Origin: Moraxella sp. FZFQ2102
GTDB lineage: Bacteria; Pseudomonadota; Gammaproteobacteria; Pseudomonadales; Moraxellaceae
Assembly: GCF_024137865.1 (NCBI RefSeq)
Contig: NZ_CP099960.1
Coordinates: 620,001-684,000, forward strand
Direction: 5' to 3'
DNA: 64,000 nt
The first letter of the stretch is position 1; every line of letters begins with the position of its first letter. Both the position numbers and the translations under genes were made by a program. This document shows positions 52,179 through 61,071 of this stretch, one piece after another. The notes under the pieces were generated by a model. The model saw only the letters and a program-made list of their open reading frames with translations, made no database searches and had not been told where the DNA came from.

Positions 52179-53168
52179 TTATAATGAATTTACAATATCT
52201 AGTAGCTTACGATAGCTTTCTTGTTGCAGATTTTCATCAAAAATATTACTCATCACCATCAGCTCATCGGCAGCAAATTTATCTTGGAATGCCTGCAATT
52301 CGCTACGCACCGTATCCACACCACCAATGAACGAACACGCCGTCATGTGCAGTACGGCGGCTTTTTCGTGCGGCAGCCACAGCGCATTCATGTCATCGAC
52401 AGGCGGCTGCATCGGCTGACCGCGCCCACGCACGACATTAAGGAATGACTGCTGCTGCGTGGTGGCAAGGTACTGCGCTTCACAGTCAGTATCAGTGACG
52501 ACAGCATTACAGCCGACAATGACATACGGCTTATCCAGTACCGCCGATGGCACAAAATGACTGCGATAAATATGCAGCGCTTCAGGCATCAGACGCGGCG
52601 CAAAATGACTGGCAAAGGCATAAGGCAAGCCCAATTCTGCCGCCAGATACGCGCTTTCAGTGCTTGAGCCGAGAATATAGAGCGGAATTTTTGTGCCGAT
52701 GGCGGGAATGGCTTTGACATCGGTTTGGACATCATCATCGCCAAAATACCGCTGCAAATCAGCGATATCCTGCGGAAATTGATGCGAAATATCATGCGCA
52801 TGGCGTCTGAGTGCCGCTGCGGTCTTGGGATCAGTACCTGGTGCTCGCCCAAGTCCCAAATCCACACGATCAGGGTACAGCGTCGCAAGCGTACCGTACT
52901 GCTCAGCAACCATCAACGGGCTGTGATTGGGCAGCATCACCCCACCGCTACCGACACGAATGCGATCAGTCTGTGCAAGCGTATGCCCGATCAGCACCTG
53001 CGTGGCAGAGCTGACCAGACTTTTGGTGTTGTGATGCTCGGCAATCCAGTAGCGATGAAAGCCTGATTGATCAGCGAATTTAGCAAGCTTGACCATGCTG
53101 TCGATGGCATCTTTATTGCTTTGGCCTTGGCGGACAGGGGCAAGGTTTAGAATGGATAGACGGGTCAT
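52179..53168 (-). CDS. LLM-class flavin-dependent oxidoreductase
   Basis: Luciferase-like monooxygenase family protein, 329 residues, (beta-alpha)8 fold. Typical pieces are [41 protein letters not shown] (split), and [13 protein letters not shown]. It resembles E. coli YhbW more than true luciferases; substrate unknown. An insertion sequence sits only 30 bp before its start codon, so its native promoter has probably been displaced. Confidence 0.85.
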   Translation of the reverse strand: MTRLSILNLAPVRQGQSNKDAIDSMVKLAKFADQSGFHRYWIAEHHNTKSLVSSATQVLIGHTLAQTDRIRVGSGGVMLPNHSPLMVAEQYGTLATLYPDRVDLGLGRAPGTDPKTAAALRRHAHDISHQFPQDIADLQRYFGDDDVQTDVKAIPAIGTKIPLYILGSSTESAYLAAELGLPYAFASHFAPRLMPEALHIYRSHFVPSAVLDKPYVIVGCNAVVTDTDCEAQYLATTQQQSFLNVVRGRGQPMQPPVDDMNALWLPHEKAAVLHMTACSFIGGVDTVRSELQAFQDKFAADELMVMSNIFDENLQQESYRKLLDIVNSL

Positions 53169-53198
53169 GGTTTTTCTCTTTTTCTCAATTTAAAAATA

Positions 53199-53912
53199 GG
53201 GGCTGTACTAGATAAATCCCTAAACCCCACACCATTTTCTTAACAATCTTAATTGATTGGATGGTGTGCCATAGTTAAATCTAAACTCGCATTCTTTGAT
53301 AAATAAATGAAAATGCTTTTTGTCAATACCGTTATATTTTCTTAGAATGCGTTTGGATTGCGACCAAAAGTTTTCAATGCCGTTAATATGATTATGATTG
53401 TTTGCAAATTCTTTGGAATGATTAATTCTAAAGTGTTTAAAATCACTCACATCTAAAGCATTATAACTTCGATAGCTATCTGTATAAACCACGCTATCAG
53501 GTTTGATTTTACTGGCAATAATAGGCATTAATGTCTTAGCTTTGGTATCTTTAACACAGGCAGTATAAACCTTACCATTGCGTTTTAAAAGACCAAATAC
53601 GGCAACTTTGCCAGCAGCAGCACGCCCACGCTTGCCTTTACGAATGCCACCGAAATAGCTTTCATCCAATTCTACTTCACCGTCAAATAATTCACAAGCT
53701 TCAAGGTTTAAGCGATATTCAATCACCAAGCGAATTTTATGATAAAACAAAGCAGCTGAATTATGATGTATCTCTAACAAATCAGCAGCTGATCTTGCGG
53801 TGACTTCAAGCACAAAAAATTCAAGCAGTTTAACTTGAACTTTTTTACTTAATTTACAACGGGTTATCTTCATAAAACTAGTATAGCATTGTTGCTAATC
53901 TAGTACAGCCCC
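53199..53912 (-). mobile_element. IS1595-family insertion sequence (IS1016-like), 714 bp
   Basis: A single transposase gene lies between perfect 15-bp terminal inverted repeats, GGGGCTGTACTAGAT at 53199-53213 and its reverse complement at 53898-53912. An 8-bp target duplication is intact on both sides, and the reading frame is unbroken, so the element looks complete and recently inserted. Size and single ORF suit the IS1016 group known from Neisseria, Haemophilus and Moraxella. Confidence 0.93.
53220..53873 (-). CDS. IS1595-family DDE transposase
   Basis: 217-residue transposase. The catalytic residues are D70 (VELDESYFGG), D132 (VVYTDSYRSY) and E167 (HINGIENFWS), the classic IS1595 pattern with the ENFWS block. 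The N-terminus is a short helix-turn-helix region (TARSAADLLEIHHNSAALFY). The frame fills nearly the whole element. Confidence 0.95.
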   Translation of the reverse strand: MKITRCKLSKKVQVKLLEFFVLEVTARSAADLLEIHHNSAALFYHKIRLVIEYRLNLEACELFDGEVELDESYFGGIRKGKRGRAAAGKVAVFGLLKRNGKVYTACVKDTKAKTLMPIIASKIKPDSVVYTDSYRSYNALDVSDFKHFRINHSKEFANNHNHINGIENFWSQSKRILRKYNGIDKKHFHLFIKECEFRFNYGTPSNQLRLLRKWCGV

Positions 53913-53920
53913 TAAAAATA

Positions 53921-54270
53921 TCACTAAAACTTTGTGCTTAAGCAGATTAATAAGGGCGGCTGCGCCATTTTTCATGCATGATTTTAAAAATAAATTGTTA
54001 TCTGCTTAATACAAGAAGGTAGATGCTCAAAAATTGTGCGAACTACTTGCAAAATCACAACAAACATCACCCAGCGATTGCAAATCACTGCCAAAAATTT
54101 ACTTTTGCCAGCCATGTGCAGGCGTATAATTTGCGACATTCCATGACACTCGGTGCTGCGTGATGCAATGGTTGAGGGTCGTGATGTTTTGATGATTTTA
54201 TGATTGATAAGTAAAGGGTTGGAAATTTTAACCCTTAATTAGACTCGTGCTTTACGAATAAGGCTTATTT
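53921..54270. other. 350-bp gap between the IS and aqpZ
   Basis: No gene. It holds a 10-bp perfect inverted repeat, TTAAGCAGAT (53938-53947) and ATCTGCTTAA (54000-54009), with an inner GGCG/CGCC pair, and a further AAGGGTT/AACCCTT hairpin at 54214-54236 in the aqpZ leader. Confidence 0.55.
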
Positions 54271-54988
54271 ATGTTAGCAAAAAAAATTAACCGCTGAATT
54301 TCTTGGCACTTTATGGTTAGTGCTGGGCGGCTGTGGTAGTGCGGTATTTGCTGCCAATTTTGGTGGTGATGGCAACCCATTGGGTATTGGCTTTTTGGGC
54401 GTGTCGTTGGCGTTTGGCTTGACTGTTTTGACCGGTGCGTATGCTTTTGGTCATATCTCAGGCGGTCATTTCAACCCTGCGGTGAGTGTGGGTCTTGCGA
54501 TGGGTGGTCGCTTCTCAAAAGCTGAACTTGTGCCATACATCATCGCGCAAGTACTGGGCGGTATCGTCGGCGCGGCAATCATCTATATGATAGCATCAGG
54601 CAGCAGCAGTTTCGCCATCGATGCAAGCGCAGCAGGTGCATTCGCCACCAACGGCTATGGCGCATTCTCACCAGGTGGCTACAGCATGGCATCGGCATTC
54701 ATCGCTGAAGTGGTGCTGACTGCGATTTTCTTGATCATCATCATGGGTGCAACGCACAAAAACAATGTCGCAGGCTTTGCACCGATTGCCATCGGTCTTG
54801 GTTTGACACTGATTCATTTGATTAGCATCCCTATCACCAACACTTCGGTAAACCCTGCTCGCTCAACTGCAGTTGCTGCATTCGTCGGTGGTACGCCACT
54901 CAGCCAACTTTGGCTGTTTTGGGTAGCGCCAATTCTAGGCGGTGCCATCGGTGGCGGCCTGTATCGCTGGCTTGGTTCTGAAAAATAA
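54271..54988 (+). pseudogene. aqpZ: aquaporin Z, frameshifted in an A8 run near the start
   Basis: Water channel of the MIP family. The body (from 54279 on) is intact, with both NPA boxes (GGHFNPAVS and TSVNPARST), about six membrane helices and an SPGGYSM loop, closely matching E. coli AqpZ. The natural start is ATG at 54271 with AAGG 7 nt upstream, encoding MLAKK, but the A run 54279-54286 has eight A; with seven, the frame would continue into [15 protein letters not shown]. As it stands translation ends at TGA at 54295. The only in-frame start for the body is a GTG at 54320, without a ribosome-binding site, losing the first half of helix 1. Possible causes: real mutation, phase variation, slippage, or sequencing error. 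Confidence 0.85.
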
Positions 54989-55003
54989 TCCACAGTCTCA
55001 ATC

Positions 55004-55037
55004 AAGGTGATGCGCTATATGCTCATCACCTTTTTTT
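55004..55037 (+). terminator. terminator of aqpZ
   Basis: AAGGTGATG pairs with CATCACCTT across an 11-nt loop and ends in seven T. Confidence 0.9.
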
Positions 55038-55055
55038 ATGTCAAATCAAAGCTTC

Positions 55056-55739
55056 TTAGAACAGCACGCCTGCACGCTGTACCGCCTGCCCAAAGCCCGT
55101 CCGCGATTCACATCGCTCAAGCCATGCTGTGGTCGCACTCATCCCTGCCAAGCCCACACGCTGTCTAGCAGCTGCGATGGCAAAATACATCTGCACATCC
55201 GCACCTGTAAACGCATCCCCTGCAAACCATGGCGAGCGGCTCAGCGTCTCTTCTACCAACCCCAAAGCCGAATTGATATTATTACTTAAGATCATCTGAT
55301 CAATGCCTGATTTGAGTTTGCGGGCAATCGGTCTGACAAGCAGTGGTGCTTTTTGGCTTGCCTTGGTCAAAATCAGCCCCATCACCAAAGGCGGCATCAG
55401 CGAACCTTCGGCAAAATGCAGCCAAAAAGTATAATCACGCCACGCCTTGTCACCTGTCGGATAAAATCGCTGCTCGCTATCATAAGTTTTTAATAAATAC
55501 TCAATAATCAGTGCTGACTCCGCCAACACCTGCTCGCCATCAGGCAAGCTATCATCCACCAAAATCGGTGCCTTGCCCATTGGATGAATCGCCTTAAAAG
55601 ATTTGGGCGCAAGATAAGTACGCTCATCTCGCTCATGGCTAATCAGCTGATAATCCAAGCCATAAGCCAATTTCAGCTCTTCTAATAGCCACACAATACG
55701 AAACGAACGGGATTTTTCTAGGTGATATAAAGTAATCAT
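55056..55739 (-). CDS. glutathione S-transferase family protein
   Basis: 227-residue protein with an N-terminal thioredoxin-fold domain (MITLYHLEKSRSFRIVWLLE, PMGKAPILVDD, LAESALIIEYLL) and a helical C-terminal domain (WFAGDAFTGADVQMYFAI). The active residue is likely the Ser in KSRSFR. The start at 55739 is chosen because it matches the family N-terminus and has GGA upstream; the frame is open to 55766. Substrate unknown. Confidence 0.9.
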   Translation of the reverse strand: MITLYHLEKSRSFRIVWLLEELKLAYGLDYQLISHERDERTYLAPKSFKAIHPMGKAPILVDDSLPDGEQVLAESALIIEYLLKTYDSEQRFYPTGDKAWRDYTFWLHFAEGSLMPPLVMGLILTKASQKAPLLVRPIARKLKSGIDQMILSNNINSALGLVEETLSRSPWFAGDAFTGADVQMYFAIAAARQRVGLAGMSATTAWLERCESRTGFGQAVQRAGVLF

Positions 55740-55803
55740 AAATTTTTCCAGATGAATATTGTTCATTTATCATACATGATATTTTGCTGTTGGTATAGTG
55801 TAT

Positions 55804-56040
55804 CTACGATATCCGTTCAATCATCATCAACACTTGACTGGGTGTCAGTCCGAGCACACGGCACAATGCTACAAACTCAAGCACATCAAGCTTACGCTCA
55901 AAATTCTCAATTTTGGCAATATAGGATTGGGGTTTGTGCAGTTGCTTGGCGACTTCGTCTTGAGTGAGATTTTGTTGTTTACGTGCAGTAATAAGCACAT
56001 CAATCAGCTGTCTGTATTCATCTTGATAAATGGTTTTCAT
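55804..56040 (-). CDS. small XRE-family transcriptional regulator
   Basis: 78-residue single-domain helix-turn-helix protein of the Cro/C1 type: NLTQDEVAKQLHKPQSYIAKIENFERKLDV (in two pieces) contains the HTH, ending with a short hydrophobic tail. Proteins of this size often control themselves or a neighbour. It is divergent from the adhesin-like gene, and the gap holds three copies of one 11-bp word that could be its operators. Confidence 0.9.
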   Translation of the reverse strand: MKTIYQDEYRQLIDVLITARKQQNLTQDEVAKQLHKPQSYIAKIENFERKLDVLEFVALCRVLGLTPSQVLMMIERIS

Positions 56041-56064
56041 AAGTCAGTACCATGATTATGATAC

Positions 56065-56093
56065 TTGACATTATTATTCTAATTTAGGATAAT
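56065..56093 (+). promoter_or_regulatory. near-perfect sigma-70 promoter 1
   Basis: TTGACA (56065-56070), 17-bp spacer, GATAAT (56088-56093). The -10 lies within the word TTTAGGATAAT. Confidence 0.65.
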
Positions 56094-56162
56094 CCCATTT
56101 TAGGATAATTTACACATTCACCACATCCCCACCTTGACACCACCCCTTATTTTTAGGATAAT
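56083..56162. repeat. three copies of TTTAGGATAAT
   Basis: Exact copies at 56083-56093, 56099-56109 and 56152-56162, all in the same orientation. Copies 1 and 3 coincide with the -10 elements of two promoters; copy 2 has no matching -35. Candidate operator of the neighbouring XRE regulator (inference). Confidence 0.85.
56134..56162 (+). promoter_or_regulatory. near-perfect sigma-70 promoter 2
   Basis: TTGACA (56134-56139), 17-bp spacer, GATAAT (56157-56162). Its start site near 56169 would leave a leader of about 38 nt before the adhesin-like gene. Confidence 0.7.
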
Positions 56163-56206
56163 TTTTGGTAGTGTTAATTTGGATTAATCAGATTTGGGAG
56201 CTTATG

Positions 56207-56635
56207 ATGAAAAAATTGTTGGTAGTTGCACTTGCCACCATGATGACACAGCAAGCAGTGGCGACGAATTGGGTAATGGTTAGCGAAGGCTCCAATGGCG
56301 ACTTCAAAGACTACATCGACTTAAATAACATCCAAACAGATTATTTAGCCAATGGTACACCTGTAATGACTGCATGGATACGGACAGAATTAAAGCAGGC
56401 GCGGGATGCGGGTAACGGCAAAAAGCTTTGGTCAATCAAAAGTTTTATCAATTTTGACTGTCATACTCGCAAATGGAGTGTTGAGTACGATGTCGCCTAT
56501 GACAAACAAGGCAGAGTGGTTGGCAGTGGCAACTATGCACACCTTAACCGTTATTCATCTGCCGATTGGCAGAGAGCAATTCCAGACACTGCTAGCGAAA
56601 TTTGGCTCAACACCGTCTGCACCTACGCCAACTGA
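56207..56635 (+). CDS. secreted adhesin-E-like protein
   Basis: 142-residue protein with a signal peptide (KKLLVVALATMMTQQAVA). The mature part has the pattern of the surface-adhesin protein E domain: WVMVSEGSNGDFKDYIDLNN, an aromatic MTAWIRTEL strand, KSFINFDCHTRKWSV and a C-terminal second cysteine (TVCTYAN) that likely pairs with the first. Many such domains are periplasmic stress-related proteins rather than adhesins. GGGAG gives 6-nt spacing to the ATG at 56207. It is preceded by two strong promoters. Confidence 0.7.
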   Translation: MKKLLVVALATMMTQQAVATNWVMVSEGSNGDFKDYIDLNNIQTDYLANGTPVMTAWIRTELKQARDAGNGKKLWSIKSFINFDCHTRKWSVEYDVAYDKQGRVVGSGNYAHLNRYSSADWQRAIPDTASEIWLNTVCTYAN

Positions 56636-56640
56636 TCCAC

Positions 56641-56664
56641 CACCCATCTGTCATCAGATGGGTG
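56641..56664 (+). terminator. hairpin after the adhesin-E-like gene
   Basis: CACCCATCTG and CAGATGGGTG form a perfect 10-bp stem with a 4-nt loop. It overlaps the last codons of the converging truC gene and lacks a T-run. Confidence 0.5.
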
Positions 56665-57391
56665 TGTTATCACCCCACCCAAACGCATCCATCAGCCGCC
56701 CAAACTCATCATCCACAGGTGCGGTGATGCTCATCATCTGTCCTGTCATCGGATGACAAAAGCTGAGCTGATAAGCGTGCAGGAGCAGCCGTCTTGTGCC
56801 GACATGGGCGATGATGGCACGGTTTTGTACCTTGTCGCCATAGGTGGTGTCGCCGACGATGGGATGAAAGATGTGTTTCATATGCCGTCTCAGCTGATGC
56901 TTACGCCCTGTGATGGGGGTGAGCTCGACAAGCGAATACCGAGAAGTGGTGAACCGCTGACACGACACAAAGGGCTGCTCGCTCGTCGCCAGTACCCGAT
57001 AGTCAGTGATGGCAGGCTCAGGCGGCTTATCATGATCGGCAAATTTATCCGCGATTTTATCAAGGCGTACCTTGAGCGGATAATCGATGCGTCCGCCTGT
57101 CGTCATCGCCCCACGCACCACCGCCAGATATTTCTTTGTCACTTCATGTCGCTCAAACTGCTCAGACAACCGCCGAGCCATCTCGCTAGTTAGGGCAAAT
57201 AACAGCACGCCTGAAGTCGGACGATCTAGGCGATGCACAGGATACACGAGCTGCCCAATCTGATCACGCAAGGTCTGCATCACAAACACCGTCTCATGCT
57301 TATCGAGCCACGAGCGATGCACGAGCATCCCAGCAGGTTTATTGATGATGACGATGTGTTCGTCTTGGTAGAGAATGGGGAGTATGGTCAC
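56654..57391 (-). CDS. truC: tRNA pseudouridine-65 synthase TruC
   Basis: RluA-family pseudouridine synthase. The catalytic Asp is in YPVHRLDRPTSGVLLFA, the ligand-binding segment is ITGRKHQLRRHMKHIFHPIVGD (in two pieces). The 245-residue single-domain form without S4 domain, and the start LYQDEHIVIINKPAGMLVH, fit TruC. Start codon is GTG at 57391. Specificity among RluA-type enzymes is inferred. Confidence 0.88.
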   Translation of the reverse strand: MTILPILYQDEHIVIINKPAGMLVHRSWLDKHETVFVMQTLRDQIGQLVYPVHRLDRPTSGVLLFALTSEMARRLSEQFERHEVTKKYLAVVRGAMTTGGRIDYPLKVRLDKIADKFADHDKPPEPAITDYRVLATSEQPFVSCQRFTTSRYSLVELTPITGRKHQLRRHMKHIFHPIVGDTTYGDKVQNRAIIAHVGTRRLLLHAYQLSFCHPMTGQMMSITAPVDDEFGRLMDAFGWGDNTPI

Positions 57392-57511
57392 TGTCTTTGC
57401 CCTATTACTTCAATCATTGCCGTGAATCACGGATTTTGCTGTCATGATAAACGGTTTTCGTGGCAAAAGCATCTGCATTTTGGTATATTAGTTCAAAATG
57501 GGGGTAATTTT

Positions 57512-58447
57512 ATGATTTATGACATCATCGGCGACATCCATGGACAAGCAGATAAGCTGATTGGGCTATTGACACAGCTTGGCTATCGACATGATGGCGA
57601 CTGCTATCGTGCACCGCCAAATCATCGGGCGATATTTATCGGTGATTTGATCGATCGTGGTGCTCGCCAAGTCGATACACTGCAGATTGTCTTTGAGATG
57701 ATTGACCACCGTGAAGCCCATGCCGTGATGGGCAATCATGAGTACAACGCCATCGGCTATGCCACGCCCCACCCTGATGGCGACTATTGCCGAGCTCGCA
57801 CCGCGTCAAATACGCATCAGCATCAGGCGTTTTTGGATGAATTACCGCTAGGCAGTGATGCGTATTGGCACTGGATTAGCCGTCTGTATGAGCTGCCGTT
57901 ATGGCTTGAGTTTGATGAATTTTGTGTCGTGCACGCCTGCTGGGATGTCAAGGCGATGGCGACGCTCACCCCCTATCTCACCCCTGATCATCGCATCACC
58001 CACCAAGGCATCATCGCCACCGCCATCAAGGACAGCAGTGAGTTTGTCGCCCTAGAGCGTATCCTAAAAGGCATCGAATCCCCCTTGCCTGATGGTATCG
58101 TACTCGTCGATGGGCATAACATTACCCGTACTCGCACCCGCATCAAATGGTGGCTTGATAACTGGCAAAATCTGCCACTGAGCCAAGCAGCACAGCTTGG
58201 CAGTCGTGCAGTGATGCATCTGCCCAGTGACCAAGATTATAAGCCGCTGCCGATGGATTTTGAGATTTTGACCGATAAGCCGATTTTTATTGGGCATTAT
58301 TGGCTGGATGGTACGCCGACTTGTCTATCATCACAGGTGGTGTGTACGGATTATTCGGCAGGTAGCACGGGTTTTTTGACCGCTTATCAGTTTGATACTG
58401 AGAATCCTGCCCTGTCCGATGATGGCTTTGTGCAGTTTTTGGGTTAA
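57512..58447 (+). CDS. PrpE-like metallophosphoesterase
   Basis: 311-residue calcineurin-type phosphatase. Metal ligands are in DIIGDIHGQ, FIGDLIDRGARQ and MGNHEYNA, then HACWD and GHYWLDG further on. This is the layout of PrpE-type diadenosine tetraphosphatase or Ser/Thr phosphatases; substrate unknown. The ATG at 57512 has GGGG 7 nt upstream; the longer frame to 57233 runs through the truC gene on the other strand and is rejected. A perfect 13-bp palindrome CCGTGAATCACGG lies at 57420-57432 in the divergent region. Confidence 0.85.
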   Translation: MIYDIIGDIHGQADKLIGLLTQLGYRHDGDCYRAPPNHRAIFIGDLIDRGARQVDTLQIVFEMIDHREAHAVMGNHEYNAIGYATPHPDGDYCRARTASNTHQHQAFLDELPLGSDAYWHWISRLYELPLWLEFDEFCVVHACWDVKAMATLTPYLTPDHRITHQGIIATAIKDSSEFVALERILKGIESPLPDGIVLVDGHNITRTRTRIKWWLDNWQNLPLSQAAQLGSRAVMHLPSDQDYKPLPMDFEILTDKPIFIGHYWLDGTPTCLSSQVVCTDYSAGSTGFLTAYQFDTENPALSDDGFVQFLG

Positions 58448-58552
58448 ATAGATTTTGATTCATGGGTTTACGCCCAAAACTTAGCACACGGCTGATTGCC
58501 ATTTTTGCCCAAATGTGCTAATTTATTCTTTTAATCACCATAAGGAAATCCT

Positions 58553-59089
58553 ATGTCATCGAGCGATCAACCTGCACCAATCACTTCGCCAGTCGGCACG
58601 CCAAAAGTCGGCATCATCATGGGCTCACAGTCTGACTGGGCGACGATGCGTGAAGCGGCTCAGATTTTGGCGGATTTTGGGGTGGCATTTGAGTGCGAAG
58701 TCGTCTCTGCCCACCGTACGCCGGACAAGTTATTTGACTATGCCAAAGCTGCCAAAGGCAAAGGCCTACAAGTCATCATCGCAGGTGCAGGCGGTGCTGC
58801 TCATCTACCAGGGATGTGTGCTAGCCAGACCGCTCTACCTGTGCTAGGCGTACCTGTCAAATCCAGCACGCTCTCCGGTTGGGACAGCTTATTATCCATC
58901 GTACAGATGCCAAAAGGCGTCGCTGTCGGCACGCTTGCCATCGGTACAGCAGGGGCGTTCAACGCAGGCTTACTTGCTATCCAAATCCTAGCTCTGCATG
59001 ATGAGCGTCTAGCGGCACAGCTTGATGCCTTTAGAACCAAACAAACCCAGACCGTGCTTGCCAATCCAATCCCAGGGATTATCAACTAA
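58553..59089 (+). CDS. purE: N5-carboxyaminoimidazole ribonucleotide mutase
   Basis: Class I PurE of de novo purine synthesis, moves the carboxyl group from N5-CAIR to CAIR. The signature [13 protein letters not shown] and [15 protein letters not shown] are present, with [11 protein letters not shown]. 178 residues with a short extra N-terminus. AAGGA precedes the start. purK follows 120 bp later. Confidence 0.97.
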   Translation: MSSSDQPAPITSPVGTPKVGIIMGSQSDWATMREAAQILADFGVAFECEVVSAHRTPDKLFDYAKAAKGKGLQVIIAGAGGAAHLPGMCASQTALPVLGVPVKSSTLSGWDSLLSIVQMPKGVAVGTLAIGTAGAFNAGLLAIQILALHDERLAAQLDAFRTKQTQTVLANPIPGIIN

Positions 59090-59133
59090 GCCAAGCTGAT
59101 AGACAGACTGGTAAAATTTGCGTTTTGTCCAAG

Positions 59134-59186
59134 ATTTTCGGTCGAAAATATGCGATAATATCCGAAGTTTTTTATAAAATTTCGGA
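59134..59186. other. two inverted repeats between purE and purK
   Basis: ATTTTCG/CGAAAAT at 59134-59149 and TCCGAA/TTCGGA at 59161-59186. Possible regulatory or mRNA structures; no known regulator site recognised. Confidence 0.4.
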
Positions 59187-59209
59187 CATTTTTTAATTTG
59201 AGATCAACT

Positions 59210-60319
59210 ATGACAAATTCACTTCACACCATCGGCATTCTAGGTGGTGGACAATTGGGCATGATGCTTGCCGAAGCTGCTTTGCCACTTGGTTATCGCT
59301 GTGTATTTCTCGAAGATGCGGACAACCCGCCTGCTGCCTTGTACGGTCAAGTTTTTAAGACGCACGAACTGGACGCCTTTATCAGTTCAAGTGATGTATT
59401 TACCCTAGAGTTTGAAAATACCCCTGTCGATACCGCGCGCAAGCTAGGCGAGCTGACCGACAAAGGCGGATTATTTCCCCCTGCTCGTGCGCTCGAAGTC
59501 GCCCAAGACCGCCTAAACGAAAAAACATTGTTCAATCAGCTTGACATCGCCACCGTGCCATTTATGGCGGTGCATACGCTTGACGACATCAAGACCGCTG
59601 CCGATACCCTAGGCTTGCCACTGGTACTCAAGACCAGTCGTGGTGGCTATGATGGCAAAGGGCAATTCGTCCTAAAATCCGTTGATGCCATCAGCGACGC
59701 TTGGGCGACACTGGGCGATGCGACCAAATCAGCACCGCTGATTGCCGAAGGGTTTATCAACTTTAGCCGTGAAGTCTCCATCATCGCTGTGCGTAGCAAG
59801 ACAGGCGAAATCCGCTATTATCCACTGGTCGAAAATGTCCACACAAACGGCATTCTTGCCAAGACCACCGCCCCTGCTGCCGATACTGAGCATCTGACCG
59901 CTCAAGCACAGTCAAATATCCAAAAACTGCTCGAGCATCTGGACTATGTCGGCGTGATGGCACTGGAGCTATTTGTCACAGATGATGGCGTACTTGCCAA
60001 TGAAATCGCCCCACGCGTGCACAACTCAGGACACTGGAGCATCGAAGGGGCACACTGTAGCCAGTTTGAGAACCATATCCGTGCCGTCGCAGGCCTACCG
60101 CTTGGCGATACCGCCATCAGCCATCCATCGGTGATGCTCAATGTCATTGGCAAATACCCAAGCCGTGCCGATGTGCTTGCCATCGATGGCGTACACTATC
60201 ACCACTATCACAAGTCCGAACGAGATGGCCGCAAAATCGCCCACATCACGGTGATGACTGGTGATGAACATCAAGCGGATGCGGTGGCAAACGCCGAACG
60301 CCTATTGGTGAACTGCTAA
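59210..60319 (+). CDS. purK: N5-carboxyaminoimidazole ribonucleotide synthase
   Basis: ATP-grasp enzyme that makes N5-CAIR from AIR, bicarbonate and ATP. The N-terminus TIGILGGGQLGMMLAEAA, the LKTSRGGYDGKGQ glycine loop and the NEIAPRVHNSGHWSIEG motif are canonical. 369 residues from the ATG at 59210; an upstream in-frame start at 59198 is less likely. Pairs with PurE. Confidence 0.97.
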   Translation: MTNSLHTIGILGGGQLGMMLAEAALPLGYRCVFLEDADNPPAALYGQVFKTHELDAFISSSDVFTLEFENTPVDTARKLGELTDKGGLFPPARALEVAQDRLNEKTLFNQLDIATVPFMAVHTLDDIKTAADTLGLPLVLKTSRGGYDGKGQFVLKSVDAISDAWATLGDATKSAPLIAEGFINFSREVSIIAVRSKTGEIRYYPLVENVHTNGILAKTTAPAADTEHLTAQAQSNIQKLLEHLDYVGVMALELFVTDDGVLANEIAPRVHNSGHWSIEGAHCSQFENHIRAVAGLPLGDTAISHPSVMLNVIGKYPSRADVLAIDGVHYHHYHKSERDGRKIAHITVMTGDEHQADAVANAERLLVNC

Positions 60320-60327
60320 TTCTAGCC

Positions 60328-60354
60328 AATCCGCTCTTTTGGGCGGATTTTTTT
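60328..60354 (+). terminator. terminator of purEK
   Basis: AATCCGC pairs with GCGGATT followed by seven T. Confidence 0.85.
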
Positions 60355-60458
60355 GTGGCAAACTTAGCTCATTGTATGACAAGACGGTCAGTTTACCCAC
60401 AAAATCTAAGCCAATCCAATCAAGCAGTTTGAATTAAATAACTAATCAAAACAACACC

Positions 60459-60923
60459 ATGAAACTGTATATCGACGCTGATGCTATTCCTGCCATCGCC
60501 AAAGAGCTCATCATCAAGACCGCCAATCGCACAGGTGTGTCCACCATCTTTGTCGCCAATCGCCCCACTCGCCTGCCACCATCACCGCACCTATCATCAG
60601 TCGTGGTCGCTGATGGCTTTGATGTGGCAGATGATTATATCGCCCAAGCGGTGACATCTGGAGACGGTGTCATCACAAGCGACATCCCCTTGGCCAGTGA
60701 AGTGCTTGACAAAGGCGGCTGGGCAATGACGGCACGGGGCGAAGTGTTTAGCCTTGAGACAATCAAACTTAAGCTCAATAGCCGTGATTTTATGGACATG
60801 ATGCGTGGCACAGGCGTGCTTGATCCTAGCCAAATGGGCGGTCAAAAGCCGTATTCGGATAAGGACAAAAAGGCGTTTGCCGATGGGCTAAATCGCTTGG
60901 TCAAACCTACCAAGAATAGTTAA
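60459..60923 (+). CDS. yaiI: UPF0178 family protein YaiI
   Basis: 154-residue conserved protein of unknown function (YaiI/YqxD family). It starts LYIDADAIPAIAKELI and has the VTSGDGVITSDIPLASEVLDKG segment; conserved acidic residues suggest a PIN-like nuclease fold (known only by similarity). Stands alone with its own leader. Confidence 0.92.
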   Translation: MKLYIDADAIPAIAKELIIKTANRTGVSTIFVANRPTRLPPSPHLSSVVVADGFDVADDYIAQAVTSGDGVITSDIPLASEVLDKGGWAMTARGEVFSLETIKLKLNSRDFMDMMRGTGVLDPSQMGGQKPYSDKDKKAFADGLNRLVKPTKNS

Positions 60924-61071
60924 TCTTAATTATCAATAACTTTAAAAATAATAATATTACCAAACCTGCCAACACCAGCAAGAAAAAAGTGCAAAATTGG
61001 TGCAAAACAGACAAGCTATTTTGGTAAAATTGGTGCATAATAAGCAAAATAATTTTCAAGACAAGACCATC

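Larger units (their letters stand above)
53191..53920. repeat. 8-bp target-site duplication flanking the IS
   Basis: TAAAAATA is present at 53191-53198 and again at 53913-53920, directly outside the inverted repeats. Eight bp is the usual duplication length of the IS1595 family. Confidence 0.9.

Noticed and set aside
57233..57511. Long N-terminal extension of the metallophosphatase frame
   Set aside because: It runs antisense through truC; the ATG at 57512 has a good ribosome-binding site and starts the domain motif directly.
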